Positions 54,639 through 63,745 of a stretch of DNA of 64,000 bases are shown here, piece after piece. The DNA comes from Anaerosomatales bacterium. Its GTDB lineage: Bacteria; Actinomycetota; Coriobacteriia; Anaerosomatales; SLCP01. The translations under genes were made by a program, and so were the position numbers. A model generated the notes under the pieces. It made no database searches. It was not told the origin of the DNA and saw only the letters and a list, made by a program, of their open reading frames with translations. Every line of letters begins with the position of its first letter. Within the stretch, counting starts at the first letter, position 1. The stretch is taken from the NCBI GenBank assembly GCA_029210645.1, contig JARGFT010000001.1, positions 127,035 to 191,034 on the forward strand, written 5' to 3'.

Positions 54639-55210
54639 TGCCCGCTGCGGCGGAGGCCCGCGCGGCGCTTGCCAGTCGACTCGGCAAGCGCGGGTACGCA
54701 CACAGCGTCGCGGTCGCCCAGACCGCCGCTCGGCTTGCGGACGCCTACGGCGTGGACGCGCGCGAGGCCTACCTCGCGGGGTTGCTGCACGATTGGTCGC
54801 GGGATGAAGACGGCGCCACGCTGTGTGCCGAGGCGGTGCGCCTCGGCATAGACGCGACACCTGTCGACGAAGCGGTGCCCTACCTGCTGCACGCGAGGAC
54901 GGGAGCGGCCGCGCTGCGGGAGCGCTTCCCGGGACTTCCCGAGAGGATCCTCGAATCGGTGGAGCGGCACACGTTCGGCGGACCGGACATGACCGACCTC
55001 GACAGGGTCGTCTACCTGGCCGATGCGCTCGAGCCCGCCCGGGACACCCCCGCGGTGGACGAGCTCCGCGAGCAGGTCGGGCGAGCTTCACTCGATGAAC
55101 TCTATGCACGAGCGTATGCGGCCGCACTCGAGCACCTCATCCGCCGCCGCCGCCGCATCCATCCGGCCACCGTCGATGCGTGGAACAGCATCGTCGGGGA
55201 GTCAGGCTGA
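54635..55210 (+). CDS. yqeK: YqeK family HD-domain hydrolase, probable diadenosine tetraphosphatase
   Basis: The 191-residue HD-domain metal-dependent hydrolase has the His in YAHSVAVAQTA, the HD pair in GLLHDWSRD, and a DLDRVVYLADALEP motif. YqeK enzymes split Ap4A symmetrically. It has two adjacent ATG codons (54635 and 54638); the first overlaps the nadD stop (ATGA). GGAGG lies 9 nt upstream. Confidence 0.92.
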   Translation: MMPAAAEARAALASRLGKRGYAHSVAVAQTAARLADAYGVDAREAYLAGLLHDWSRDEDGATLCAEAVRLGIDATPVDEAVPYLLHARTGAAALRERFPGLPERILESVERHTFGGPDMTDLDRVVYLADALEPARDTPAVDELREQVGRASLDELYARAYAAALEHLIRRRRRIHPATVDAWNSIVGESG

Positions 55211-56334
55211 TGGCCCGCAAGAAGCCCGATACCCCACCGCCACCTGAGATGCCGACCGGCTGGCGCAGCTCCCGGCGGGGCTCGCGCGTGCGCCGGGACG
55301 CCGAGAAGGCGATCCGCGCCCACGAGAAGCGCCAGCGGTACTCCCGGGTCCTCGATCTCGTGCGTTGGGGTACGCGCAACGGGTTCTACGCGACGCTGAT
55401 GGGTGCGGGAGTCCTGATCCTCATCGCGGTGCTCGTGTGGGGCGCCGCACTCGCGATCAACGGCGCGGCCCGCTGGAACGCCAAGCGTCTTGCCGAGCAG
55501 GAGGCTTCGCCCGAGGGCCAGGCCGAGCGGGCTCGCGACAATCTGCTGGTCATCGGGGTGACCGAAGGCAGGGCCAGCGGCTTTCTCGCCATGCGGATCG
55601 TTCCGGATCAACAGCAGGTGTTCGGCATCGCGATTCCTGACGGCGCCTTCATCGAGGTGCCCGGACAAGGCTTCGAGCGCATCGGCGACAGCTTCCTGAC
55701 CGGGCCCGAGACCTCGCTGGCTGCCGTGACCAACTTCTTCACCGTGCCGTTCACCGGCTACGCGATCGTCGATGCCGAGGCGTACCAGAACGCGCTGACG
55801 GAGCAGTCGGTGGCCCGACTGCTTACGGCCGTACAGGCCGAGAGCACCAATCTCTCCGGTCCGGACCTCGATCGCTGGGATGAGTTCTTCGCTGAGGTCC
55901 CCTCGGAGAACGTCGCACTGATCCCCATGCCGGTCAAACCCATCAACGTCGGGACGCAGACATACTTCGAGCCACAACGCGAGGAGATAGCCGACCTCGT
56001 CTCTTCCTGGTGGGGGGTGGCCATCGATGCCGAGGACCCGACGGTACGGGTGATCGTCTACAACGGCTCGGGTGAACCCGGCGTGGCGGGGCAGGCGGCA
56101 CAGCTGCTTATCCGAGGAGGTTTCCGCGTCGTCGACACCAAGAATGCGGACAGCTTCGACTACGATGTCACCCAGATCGTGGTGCAACGGGGTGACGCCC
56201 TCGGTGGCGAGGGCGTGCGCGAGGTGCTCGGGGTCGGCGAAGTGGTCTCGCAACCGGCCGACCAGGAGGTCGCGGACATCATCATCATCATCGGATCGGA
56301 CTTCGAACCACCGGCGCCCGAGGCCGCCGAGTAG
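55210..56334 (+). CDS. LytR C-terminal-domain protein with a degenerate LCP-like region
   Basis: The 374-residue protein has a basic cytoplasmic N-terminus and one membrane helix near residues 68-90. An extracytoplasmic part follows that resembles an LCP domain in layout (NLLVIGVTEG, IAIPDGAFIEVPG), but it lacks clearly recognisable catalytic Arg/Asp motifs. A LytR_C domain is at about 280-330 (VRVIVYNGSGEPGVAGQAA). It may act in attaching glycopolymers to the wall, or be a regulatory relative. Its start shares bases with the yqeK stop (TGATG). Confidence 0.85.
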   Translation: MARKKPDTPPPPEMPTGWRSSRRGSRVRRDAEKAIRAHEKRQRYSRVLDLVRWGTRNGFYATLMGAGVLILIAVLVWGAALAINGAARWNAKRLAEQEASPEGQAERARDNLLVIGVTEGRASGFLAMRIVPDQQQVFGIAIPDGAFIEVPGQGFERIGDSFLTGPETSLAAVTNFFTVPFTGYAIVDAEAYQNALTEQSVARLLTAVQAESTNLSGPDLDRWDEFFAEVPSENVALIPMPVKPINVGTQTYFEPQREEIADLVSSWWGVAIDAEDPTVRVIVYNGSGEPGVAGQAAQLLIRGGFRVVDTKNADSFDYDVTQIVVQRGDALGGEGVREVLGVGEVVSQPADQEVADIIIIIGSDFEPPAPEAAE

Positions 56335-56363
56335 CACATCGAGAGAGAAGGCAGGGGAGAGCA

Positions 56364-56783
56364 CTGGACTCACAGGATTTCGCACGGCTCGCTGCAGAGA
56401 CCGCATCGGAGAAGAAGGCCGAGGACATCGTCGCGCTCGACGTGGGAGGGCTTCTCGTCGTGACCGACTACTTCGTGATCTGCACGGCGCGCAACGACCG
56501 CCAGGTGCGCACCATCGCCGAGGAGGTCGAGCTCAAGCTCAAGCAAGCGGGCCTGCCTGCCATCGGGGTAGAGGGCGCCGAAGAGGGCAAGTGGGTGCTG
56601 ATTGACTTCGCGGACGTCGTCGTCCACGTCTTCCAGCCCGATGAGCGCGACTTCTACCGGCTCGAGAAGTTGTGGAGCGATGCGCCGAGGCTCTCGCTTC
56701 CGGCCGAGGTCGTGAACGCGACGTCCACTGCGGTCGCTGCTCAGGAGGAAGAGCGGCACGCTGCGGGGGACACCACGCCGTGA
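56364..56783 (+). CDS. rsfS: Ribosome silencing factor RsfS, with apparent CTG start
   Basis: Binds L14 on the 50S subunit and blocks subunit joining in starvation. The 139-residue reading shows the family region DYFVICTARNDRQVRTIAEEV in shorter parts, GVEGAEEGKWVLIDF and VVHVFQPDERDFYRLEKLW. The first GTG (56442) would remove about 26 conserved residues. In frame upstream only CTG at 56364 is available, and it has GGGGAG 4-5 nt before it and gives the expected start DSQDFARLAAE. So I call a CTG start. The stop overlaps the next gene (GTGA). Confidence 0.85.
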   Translation: MDSQDFARLAAETASEKKAEDIVALDVGGLLVVTDYFVICTARNDRQVRTIAEEVELKLKQAGLPAIGVEGAEEGKWVLIDFADVVVHVFQPDERDFYRLEKLWSDAPRLSLPAEVVNATSTAVAAQEEERHAAGDTTP

Positions 56784-57772
56784 CGCCACAGGCAAGACGG
56801 TTGTGGGTGACCGCCGCTCTCATCGGGGTGGCGGCCGTCTGGGGTGGGACGTTCGTGCTCGTCAAAGACGCGGTCGAGCATTATCCGCTCTGGGGCTTTC
56901 TCGGACTGCGTTTCTCGATCGCGGTCGTTGCCTTCGTCGTGCTCTTTCCCCGATCGTTCACGCGCTTCAGCCGCGGGACGTTGAAGGTAGGCATCCTGGC
57001 CGGCTTGCTCCTTACCGCAGGTTACGTGTTTCAGACCTGGGGCCTTCAGGGGACCACAGCGAGCAAGGCCGCCTTCATAACCGGTATGTTCGTCGTGATC
57101 ACACCGCTGATGCAGGCGGTCGTGCTCCGGCACCCCCCTCGCCGCATGACGCTTCTGGGTGTCGCTCTGGCAGTGGGAGGGCTGTGGCTGCTCTCGGGGG
57201 CCTCGGCGAACGGCTGGACGCACGGCGATACACGGGTGCTCCTGTGCGCTGTCGCTTATGCGGCTCACATGATCGTGCTCGGCAGTCTGGGAACGCGCCA
57301 CGACGTAACGGCCCTCACGCTGGCGCAACTGGGCGTGGTGGCGGTGGTCTGCATGTCGATCTCTCTTGCGGTGGAGCGGCCCGGTCTTCCGACCGACGGC
57401 TCGGTGTGGTTCGCGCTGTTGCTCACGGGCATTCTCGCCTCGGCGGTCGCGTTTGCCGTGCAGACGTATGCACAGCGCTACATCTCGCCGACAAAGACGG
57501 CGCTGGTGCTGGTGACCGAGCCTGCGTTCGGCGGGCTCTTCGGCTGGCTCGCCGGCGACTACTTCGGCATCGGAGGGCTGGCAGGCAGTGCGCTGATCCT
57601 CGGCGGCATGATCCTGGCCGAGCTGATGGGGACCGGTGAGCCCGGGGTCACGGTGGTTCACGAGCCTGCATTGGAGGGCCTGCCGGTGCCGCTCGAGGAG
57701 TCTGTTGACCGCCGCACGACGCCTGATATACTAACCCCTGCCGCTCAGGCGGACCCAGACGTGGGGCCATAG
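56780..57772 (+). CDS. EamA/DMT-family transporter
   Basis: A 330-residue membrane protein with ten helices in two EamA repeats, for example VWGGTFVLVKDAVEHYPLWG in part at the start and TKTALVLVTEPAFGGLFGWLAG in part in the second half. The family exports or imports metabolites such as amino acids and sugars; substrate is unknown. The start is GTG at 56780 overlapping the rsfS stop. The last 40 or so residues are polar and not conserved-looking. The TAG stop lies inside tRNA-Ala, so the annotated C-terminus overlaps the tRNA by 10 nt. Confidence 0.87.
   Translation: MTPQARRLWVTAALIGVAAVWGGTFVLVKDAVEHYPLWGFLGLRFSIAVVAFVVLFPRSFTRFSRGTLKVGILAGLLLTAGYVFQTWGLQGTTASKAAFITGMFVVITPLMQAVVLRHPPRRMTLLGVALAVGGLWLLSGASANGWTHGDTRVLLCAVAYAAHMIVLGSLGTRHDVTALTLAQLGVVAVVCMSISLAVERPGLPTDGSVWFALLLTGILASAVAFAVQTYAQRYISPTKTALVLVTEPAFGGLFGWLAGDYFGIGGLAGSALILGGMILAELMGTGEPGVTVVHEPALEGLPVPLEESVDRRTTPDILTPAAQADPDVGP
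57705..57732 (+). promoter_or_regulatory. Sigma-70-type promoter for tRNA-Ala
   Basis: TTGACC (57705-57710), 16 nt, TATACT (57727-57732). It lies inside the 3' end of the EamA gene, and the tRNA starts about 30 nt downstream. One mismatch per hexamer to consensus. Confidence 0.7.
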
Positions 57773-57838
57773 CTCAGCTGGGAGAGCGCATGGCTGGCAG
57801 CCATGAGGTCAGGGGTTCGATCCCCCTTGGCTCCACCA
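57763..57838 (+). tRNA. tRNA-Ala (anticodon GGC)
   Basis: Complete cloverleaf: acceptor GGGGCCA with TGGCTCC (one G-T pair), D-arm GCTC/GAGC, anticodon stem CATGG/CCATG around CTGGCAG, and T-arm AGGGG-TTCGATC-CCCCT. Anticodon GGC; CCA is encoded. The first 10 nt overlap the end of the EamA reading frame. Confidence 0.97.
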
Positions 57839-57850
57839 TCGACCTTCACG

Positions 57851-57876
57851 ACGCCCGTCGCAACCGCGACGGGCGT
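57851..57876 (+). terminator. Hairpin terminator after tRNA-Ala
   Basis: A perfect 11-bp stem ACGCCCGTCGC with GCGACGGGCGT closes an AACC loop, 13 nt after the tRNA. I looked for a T-box leader for leuS here and see only this simple hairpin. Confidence 0.75.
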
Positions 57877-57977
57877 TCGCATACGTCGAGAGAGCACGGC
57901 GGATGCCGTCGGTTCCGCGAGCTGGCGCAAGTCGGTATCATGCACAGAGCACCTACCCGCCGCCCTTGGAGGATCCC

Positions 57978-60509
57978 GTGAGCCGAACGTACGAGCCGCA
58001 CGCAATCGAGACGAAGTGGCAGCACGCCTGGGAGCGCGACGGCCTGTACTCGGTCACCGAGGACGCGACGAAGCCCAAGTACTACCTCCTGGAGATGTTC
58101 CCGTACCCCAGCGGCGACATCCACATGGGTCACGTCCGCAACTACACCATCGGCGACGTGGTGGCGCGACAGCTCAGCATGCGGGGGCATCAGGTCCTTC
58201 ACCCGATCGGCTGGGACGCCTTCGGTCTGCCCGCCGAGAACGCAGCCATCAAGAGCAAGACCCATCCCGCAGAGTGGACCTACGCCAACATCGAGAAACA
58301 GGCCGCCTCGTTCAAGCGGATGGGCTTCAGTTACGACTGGGACCGGACCGTCGTCACGTGCGACGAGAGCTACTACCGGTGGGGACAGTGGATCTTCCTG
58401 AAGTTCTGGGAGCGCGGTCTTGTCGAGCGCAAGAGCAGCCCGGTGAACTGGTGCCCGAGCTGCAAGACGGTTCTCGCCAACGAGCAGGTGCTCGGCGGCG
58501 GGGAGTGTTGGCGCTGCAAGAGCGTCGTGGTGAAGCGCGAACTCGAGCAGTGGTACTTCAAGATCACCGAGTACGCCGATGAACTGCTCGACGATCTGGA
58601 CGCGCTTCCCGGTTGGCCCGATCGTGTCAAGGCGATGCAGGCCAACTGGATCGGTCGTTCCGAGGGTGCCGAAGTGGACTTCGCGCTCTGCGACGCCGGG
58701 GGCCAGCCGACCGACACGACGATCACCGTCTTCACTACGCGGCCCGACACGCTCTTCGGGTGCACCTTCTTCCTGCTCGCGCCCGAGCACCCGCTCGTCC
58801 ACGAGCTCGTGCACGGGACGGAGCATGCGGGACCGGTGCTCGAGGTCGTCCAGGCGGCAGCCAAGGAGACCGCTGTGGAGCGCGCGATGGGCGAGCGCGA
58901 GAAGCGTGGTGCGTTCACCGGGCGGTACGTGATCAACCCCGTCAACGGCGAGAAGATCCCGGTGTGGGTCGCCGACTACGTGCTGATGGAGTACGGCACC
59001 GGGGCTGTCATGGCGGTGCCCTGCGGCGATCAGCGCGACTTCGAGTTCGCCCGGAAGTACGGGCTTCCGATCCCGCCGGTCGTCCTGCCCGAGGACGATC
59101 CGGCGCTGGAGACGCTGCGCGAAGCGCAAGGCCGGGTCATCGACGATGTGACCTGGGAGTGCGCATACGACGGTCCGGGCATCATGGTGCAGTCCGGGGC
59201 GTTCACCGGGATGCCCACGGGTAAGGGTGGCGCGGGGGTGAACGCGGTCACCCGCTGGCTCGAGGACCACGGCGCGGGCAGGTTCTCCATCAACTTCCGC
59301 CTGCGTGACTGGCTCATCAGCCGCCAGCGGTACTGGGGTAACCCGATCCCGGCCGTGCACTGTCCGCAGTGCGGGCTCGTTCCCGTACCCGAGTCCGAGC
59401 TGCCGGTGAGGCTTCCGCGTGACGTCGATATCACAAAGGGCGAGACGCTCGCCGACCATCCCGAGTTCTTCACCACGACGTGCCCCACATGTTCCGGACC
59501 TGCGCGTCGCGAGACCGACACCATGGACACCTTCACCTGCTCTTCCTGGTACTACCTGCGCTACTGCGACGCGCGCAACGACGGCGCGATCTGGGAGCGG
59601 GAGAAAGCGGGCTACTGGATGCCCGTCGACCAGTACATCGGCGGGATCGAACACGCGATCCTGCACCTGCTGTACTCCCGGTTCTTCACGAAGGTCTTCC
59701 GCGACATGGGTCTGGTCGATTTCGCCGAGCCGTTCACCAACCTGCTCACCCAGGGCATGGTCAAGAAGGACGGCGAGGTGATGAGCAAGTCCAAGGGCAA
59801 CGTGGTCGCTCCCGAGGACATGGTCGCCGAGTTCGGCGCCGACACGCTTCGCGCCTACATCCTCTTCATGGCGCCGCCCGACAAGGACCTGGAGTGGTCC
59901 TACGATGGTCTTGAGGGCATGTTCCGCTGGCTTAACCGCGTGTGGCGGCTCGTCACGGAGGTGGCCGAGGAGTCGGCATCCGGCGCGGAATCTGCCGCAC
60001 CCGGCGACGCGGCCTCGAAGGGTCTGCGCCGGGAGATGCACCGTGTCATCGGCAAAGTGACCGACGATATCGCCCGTTTCCAGCTCAACACCTCGATCGC
60101 CGCGATGATGGAGCTCACCAACGCTGCGTACGACTACCGGAAGTCCGTTGACGCCGACTCCCGCGACCACGCGTGCATGAGGGAGGTCGCCGAGACTCTG
60201 ACGCTGCTGCTCGCACCGTACGTGCCGCACATGTCCGAGGAGCTGTGGCGTGAGGTCCTCCGGGGTGAGGATTCCGTGCACGGGCAAACATGGCCCGCCT
60301 TCGATGCGTCGGCAGCCGCCGCGGAGGAGATCGAGATGGCGGTCCAGGTGAACGGCAAGGTGCGGAGCCGGATCACCGTCGCGGTCGATCTTCCCGAGGA
60401 CGACATCATGACGACCGCTCTCGCATCCGTCGCCTCCCATACCGAGGGTAAAGAGATCGTCAAGACGGTCGTGGTCGCCGGTAAGCTGGTGAGCGTGGTC
60501 GTCAGGTAA
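57978..60509 (+). CDS. leuS: Leucyl-tRNA synthetase
   Basis: Class I synthetase of 843 residues. It has the HIGH-type motif [11 protein letters not shown] (42-52), the CP1 editing domain ([27 protein letters not shown]), a zinc-like set in [14 protein letters not shown] and ECWRC, and the KMSKS motif MSKSKGN (602-608). An anticodon-binding and C-terminal region follows. The GTG at 57978 has GGAGG 5 nt upstream and gives [14 protein letters not shown], the normal start. Confidence 0.97.
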   Translation: MSRTYEPHAIETKWQHAWERDGLYSVTEDATKPKYYLLEMFPYPSGDIHMGHVRNYTIGDVVARQLSMRGHQVLHPIGWDAFGLPAENAAIKSKTHPAEWTYANIEKQAASFKRMGFSYDWDRTVVTCDESYYRWGQWIFLKFWERGLVERKSSPVNWCPSCKTVLANEQVLGGGECWRCKSVVVKRELEQWYFKITEYADELLDDLDALPGWPDRVKAMQANWIGRSEGAEVDFALCDAGGQPTDTTITVFTTRPDTLFGCTFFLLAPEHPLVHELVHGTEHAGPVLEVVQAAAKETAVERAMGEREKRGAFTGRYVINPVNGEKIPVWVADYVLMEYGTGAVMAVPCGDQRDFEFARKYGLPIPPVVLPEDDPALETLREAQGRVIDDVTWECAYDGPGIMVQSGAFTGMPTGKGGAGVNAVTRWLEDHGAGRFSINFRLRDWLISRQRYWGNPIPAVHCPQCGLVPVPESELPVRLPRDVDITKGETLADHPEFFTTTCPTCSGPARRETDTMDTFTCSSWYYLRYCDARNDGAIWEREKAGYWMPVDQYIGGIEHAILHLLYSRFFTKVFRDMGLVDFAEPFTNLLTQGMVKKDGEVMSKSKGNVVAPEDMVAEFGADTLRAYILFMAPPDKDLEWSYDGLEGMFRWLNRVWRLVTEVAEESASGAESAAPGDAASKGLRREMHRVIGKVTDDIARFQLNTSIAAMMELTNAAYDYRKSVDADSRDHACMREVAETLTLLLAPYVPHMSEELWREVLRGEDSVHGQTWPAFDASAAAAEEIEMAVQVNGKVRSRITVAVDLPEDDIMTTALASVASHTEGKEIVKTVVVAGKLVSVVVR

Positions 60510-60574
60510 GGATCCGGTCGGATACGGTTGGGCAGAGCCTGCTCTAATCGGGTGGTCCGATGCGTTTCCGTGGC

Positions 60575-60603
60575 GCCCCCTTCGCCGGAACTCGGAAGGG
60601 GGC
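60575..60603 (+). promoter_or_regulatory. Hairpin that can sequester the comEA ribosome site
   Basis: GCCCCCTTC (60575-60583) pairs with GAAGGGGGC (60595-60603), a 9-bp stem with an 11-nt loop. The right arm holds the G-rich Shine-Dalgarno of comEA, whose ATG is 7 nt further on. It may limit translation, or act as a terminator for leuS. Confidence 0.45.
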
Positions 60604-60610
60604 GTCCGTC

Positions 60611-61324
60611 ATGTTCGAACAGGTTGACGAGCCTGCAACCGCCTCTCGGCCGTCATTCGCCCGGCTGGTGGCCACTGCCGGGTTGGGCGGGGTACCGCGA
60701 GGGGCGATCGGTGGCTGTGTCGTGTTGGTAGTGCTGGCGCTCGGCGTGGCGGGATGGCGGCTCGGCGGCGCCGCTGCGAGTGGTGAGTTCTCGTATGTGG
60801 ATTCCGACGTCGCCTCTGTGAGCGAGGATTCGGTGCCCGGTCCGGTCGCAGCCGCGGCAGACGAGGAACCGACTCCGCTCTGGGTGCACGTCGCCGGTGC
60901 CGTGCGGGTGCCCGGACTGTACGAGCTCGAACCGGGCGCCCGTGTCGGCGACGCACTCACGGTGGCGGGGGGTACGCTGGACGATGCCGCGCTGGACGCT
61001 GTCAACCTGGCACGCCTGCTCGCCGATGGCGAGCAGGTCTATGTGCCAAGTGAGGAGGAGGTCGAGGCAGGCGTCGCGCAACCGGGAGCTGCCGCAGCCG
61101 GGGCAGCTCCAAACGCGGCGCCGGGCGGTGGCGCTGTCGATATCAACACGGCAACCGCAGGTGAACTCGAGGCGCTCCCTGGGGTCGGGCCGGCGACCGC
61201 CGCCAAGATCATCGCTGAGCGCGAGGCGAACGGTCCGTTTGCGGCTCCGGAGGACCTCATGCGCGTCGCGGGAATCGGCGAGAAGAAGTTCGAGGCCCTG
61301 CGAGACCTGATCGTGGTGAGGTGA
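60611..61324 (+). CDS. comEA: ComEA competence protein, DNA-binding
   Basis: Membrane-anchored receptor for incoming DNA in natural transformation. The 237-residue protein has a membrane helix (about residues 36-56), a SLBB-type domain (about 95-130, HVAGAVRVPGLYELEPGARV in part), an Ala/Gly linker and a C-terminal double helix-hairpin-helix (about 175-237; DINTATAGELEALPGVGPATA and GIGEKKFEALRDL). The ATG at 60611 follows a GGAAGGGGG site. Its stop overlaps comEC (GTGA). Confidence 0.93.
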   Translation: MFEQVDEPATASRPSFARLVATAGLGGVPRGAIGGCVVLVVLALGVAGWRLGGAAASGEFSYVDSDVASVSEDSVPGPVAAAADEEPTPLWVHVAGAVRVPGLYELEPGARVGDALTVAGGTLDDAALDAVNLARLLADGEQVYVPSEEEVEAGVAQPGAAAAGAAPNAAPGGGAVDINTATAGELEALPGVGPATAAKIIAEREANGPFAAPEDLMRVAGIGEKKFEALRDLIVVR

Positions 61325-63745
61325 GCACCGGGAGCACGCGGCCCGCCGTCCCCGCACTTGCATGGTGGGCCATCGGTGTCTTTCTCGGCGTACTTGGTGC
61401 CGAGGCCGTGTCGTGGTGGAGCTTTGCCGGCGCAGGCCCCGGCCTGTTCAGTGTTGCCGCATGCGCGGGGGTGTGTGCGGTGCTCCTGGCGATCGTCACG
61501 TTGTCTCGCAGCAGAGCGGGCGCACCACGAACGAGCATCGCCCTCGTGCTGATGTTGGGTGTGTGTGCGGGCTGCCTCGTCGGTTGTGTCACGTGGGCTC
61601 GCTGGCAGGCATCGCATGCTGAGGCAGGCCGGAGCACGATCGAGATGACCGGAACGGTGGTGAGCGACCCTCAGTCGGGAAGGGCGGGCTGGTCGTTCCC
61701 GGTGCGATCGTCCTCCCGTCGGACCGTGACGTTACGGGTTCAGCTTGCCGAGGGCGTGGCGCCCCCGGTCAATGCACAGCGGGTGCATATGGAGGGAAAC
61801 ATCCGCCCGATCGAGCCCGGAGACGAGTGGGCGCGTCGTTCCCATCGGAGAGGTGAGATAGGGTCGGTACGGGCTCATGTCCTGAGCGCCGGCGGGTGGG
61901 GCGGAGGCCTGCAAGGCCGGGTGGCACCTGTGCGCTCGCACCTGCGCACGCTGATCGCTCGCATCGATGGTGCGGGGGGAGATCTGCTCCAGGGGATACT
62001 GCTCGGCGACCGCACCCGGCTGGCCGGCAGCACGGCGGAGCAGGACCTGCGGGTGTGCGGGCTTTCGCACCTGCTCGCTGTCTCCGGGACCCATCTCGGC
62101 ATACTCGGGGCCATGATGGCGTGGGTCGCCGCGCGCACTCGGCGCGGGATCCGGGGCAGGGTCGTGCTCGTCACCGGTGTGGCGCTTCTCTACGTCGTGA
62201 TGACCGGGGTCCAGCCATCGTCTGTACGCTCGCTCATCATGGGCGCCATGGCGGGAGTCGCCGCCCTGAGCGGCAGGAGGAGCGACGGACTCGCAGCGTT
62301 GTCGGCGGCGGCATCGGTCATGCTCGTCGTCGACCCCTACGTCGCGTTCGATGCGGGATTCCGCCTGTCGGTCTCGGCCGTGGCCGGCCTGCTGCTCTTC
62401 GCCTCACTGGCCACCCGCTGGGCCGAGGATGCGCTCGGCAGACGCGCGCGTCGCCTTGCCGGACCGCTCGCGCTCACGCTGGTCGCCCAGGCATCGACCC
62501 TCCCGGTCGCGATACCGCTCTTCGGAATAGTCTCGCTCGTTTCGCCGCTCGCCAACATCGTCGCCGTGCCTCTCGTGACCGTCGCACTCCTCCTCGGACT
62601 GATAGGAGGCACCGTCGGGATGCTCTCTGCGGGTCTCGGGATCGCAGTGCTGAGGACAGCGGCTCTCCCGCTTTCTCTCGTGGCGTCGTTCTCTGAGCGT
62701 CTTGCGATGCTTCCGGGGGCTGCGGTCGGTCTGGAGGTCGGGGCCGGACTGCTGGGTGCAGCGGCGCTGCTGTTAGGTTCGGTCGTGTGGGCCTGGTGGC
62801 CGCTTCCGGCATCCCGTCGCAGCGCCGGGAGTGTCGTTGCTGCTGTGGCGGTACTCCTGACCGTGCTCGCGGTGGGGTCTCCCGTTGTCTCCGGCCCACG
62901 TCTGACCGTGCTCGACGTGGGTCAGGGTGACGCGACCCTTATCCGTGAAGGCAGTGCTGCGGTTCTTGTGGACACCGGTGGGGATCCGGACGCACTCCGT
63001 ACTGCGCTCACCCGGGAGGGCGTGAGGCGACTCGACGCGCTCATCCTGACCCACGACCATGCCGACCACACCGGGGGGATCGCCGGCCTCGTAGGACTTG
63101 TCCGCGTGAAGCGTGTATTCGTGCCTGCCACACAAGATGATCAGGCCTTCGCATCCGTGCGCGGCCACGTGCAGCGCCTGCTGGCATCTGCACGGGAGGG
63201 GGACTCGGCAGAGACACTCGTGGCAGGGGACACTCTGCGCGTTGGTAGTAACGAGCTCAGAGTGCTTTGGCCACAGAACGCGGACGCGAGACTCGACACC
63301 AACGACACGAGCGTCGTGCTCGAGGTCGTCCGTGGCCGTTTCTCTGCCCTTCTCACGGGTGACGCAGAGGAGGCGGTGTGGCGCGCGTTGGAACGCACGG
63401 GTGAGTTGCGAGAGATCGACGTTCTCAAAGTTCCCCATCACGGCAGCACCAACGGGCTCACCGCCGAGGCGCTCGCGATCTGGCGCCCTGTCGTCGCGAT
63501 CATCAGTGTCGGGCAACCCAACGATTTCGCTCACCCCGCCCCGGCGACCCTCGAGCTTCTCGAGGCCGCCGGGGCGCGCGTGATGAGGACCGACACGGAT
63601 GGCACCGTGATGGTGGTGCCCGCGAATGCAGGCTTCAGGGTGCGTGTCCGCGGCAGCGCACAACGGGTGGCGTCCTATGCGACAATCAGGCGTGCAGCGC
63701 CGACCGGTGGTGCCCACCTGCGAACGGCCGAGAGCCAGGGAGATC
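61321..63745 (+). CDS. comEC: ComEC competence channel protein (3' end unresolved)
   Basis: Membrane channel and nuclease for DNA uptake. The protein has N-terminal membrane helices, a soluble OB-like region (about 100-200), a competence domain with VSGTHLGILGAMM and many helices (about 200-480), and a metallo-beta-lactamase domain (from about 525; VLDVGQGDATLI, LTHDHADHTGG, KVPHHGSTNGL). The GTG at 61321 overlaps the comEA stop. The frame has no stop before the end of the window; family similarity ends near 63650. I end the feature at the start of holA because overlap beyond that is implausible. Another frame has a TGA overlapping the holA ATG, so a frameshift near the 3' end is possible. 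Confidence 0.88.

Noticed and set aside
57839-57977. T-box leader for leuS
   Set aside because: The only structure is an 11-bp tRNA terminator; no T-box consensus or specifier loop can be found in 139 nt.
57846-60440. An 864-codon open frame on the minus strand opposite leuS
   Set aside because: It is a mirror of the high-GC leuS codons; it has no recognisable domain and no ribosome site, while leuS on the plus strand is unmistakable.
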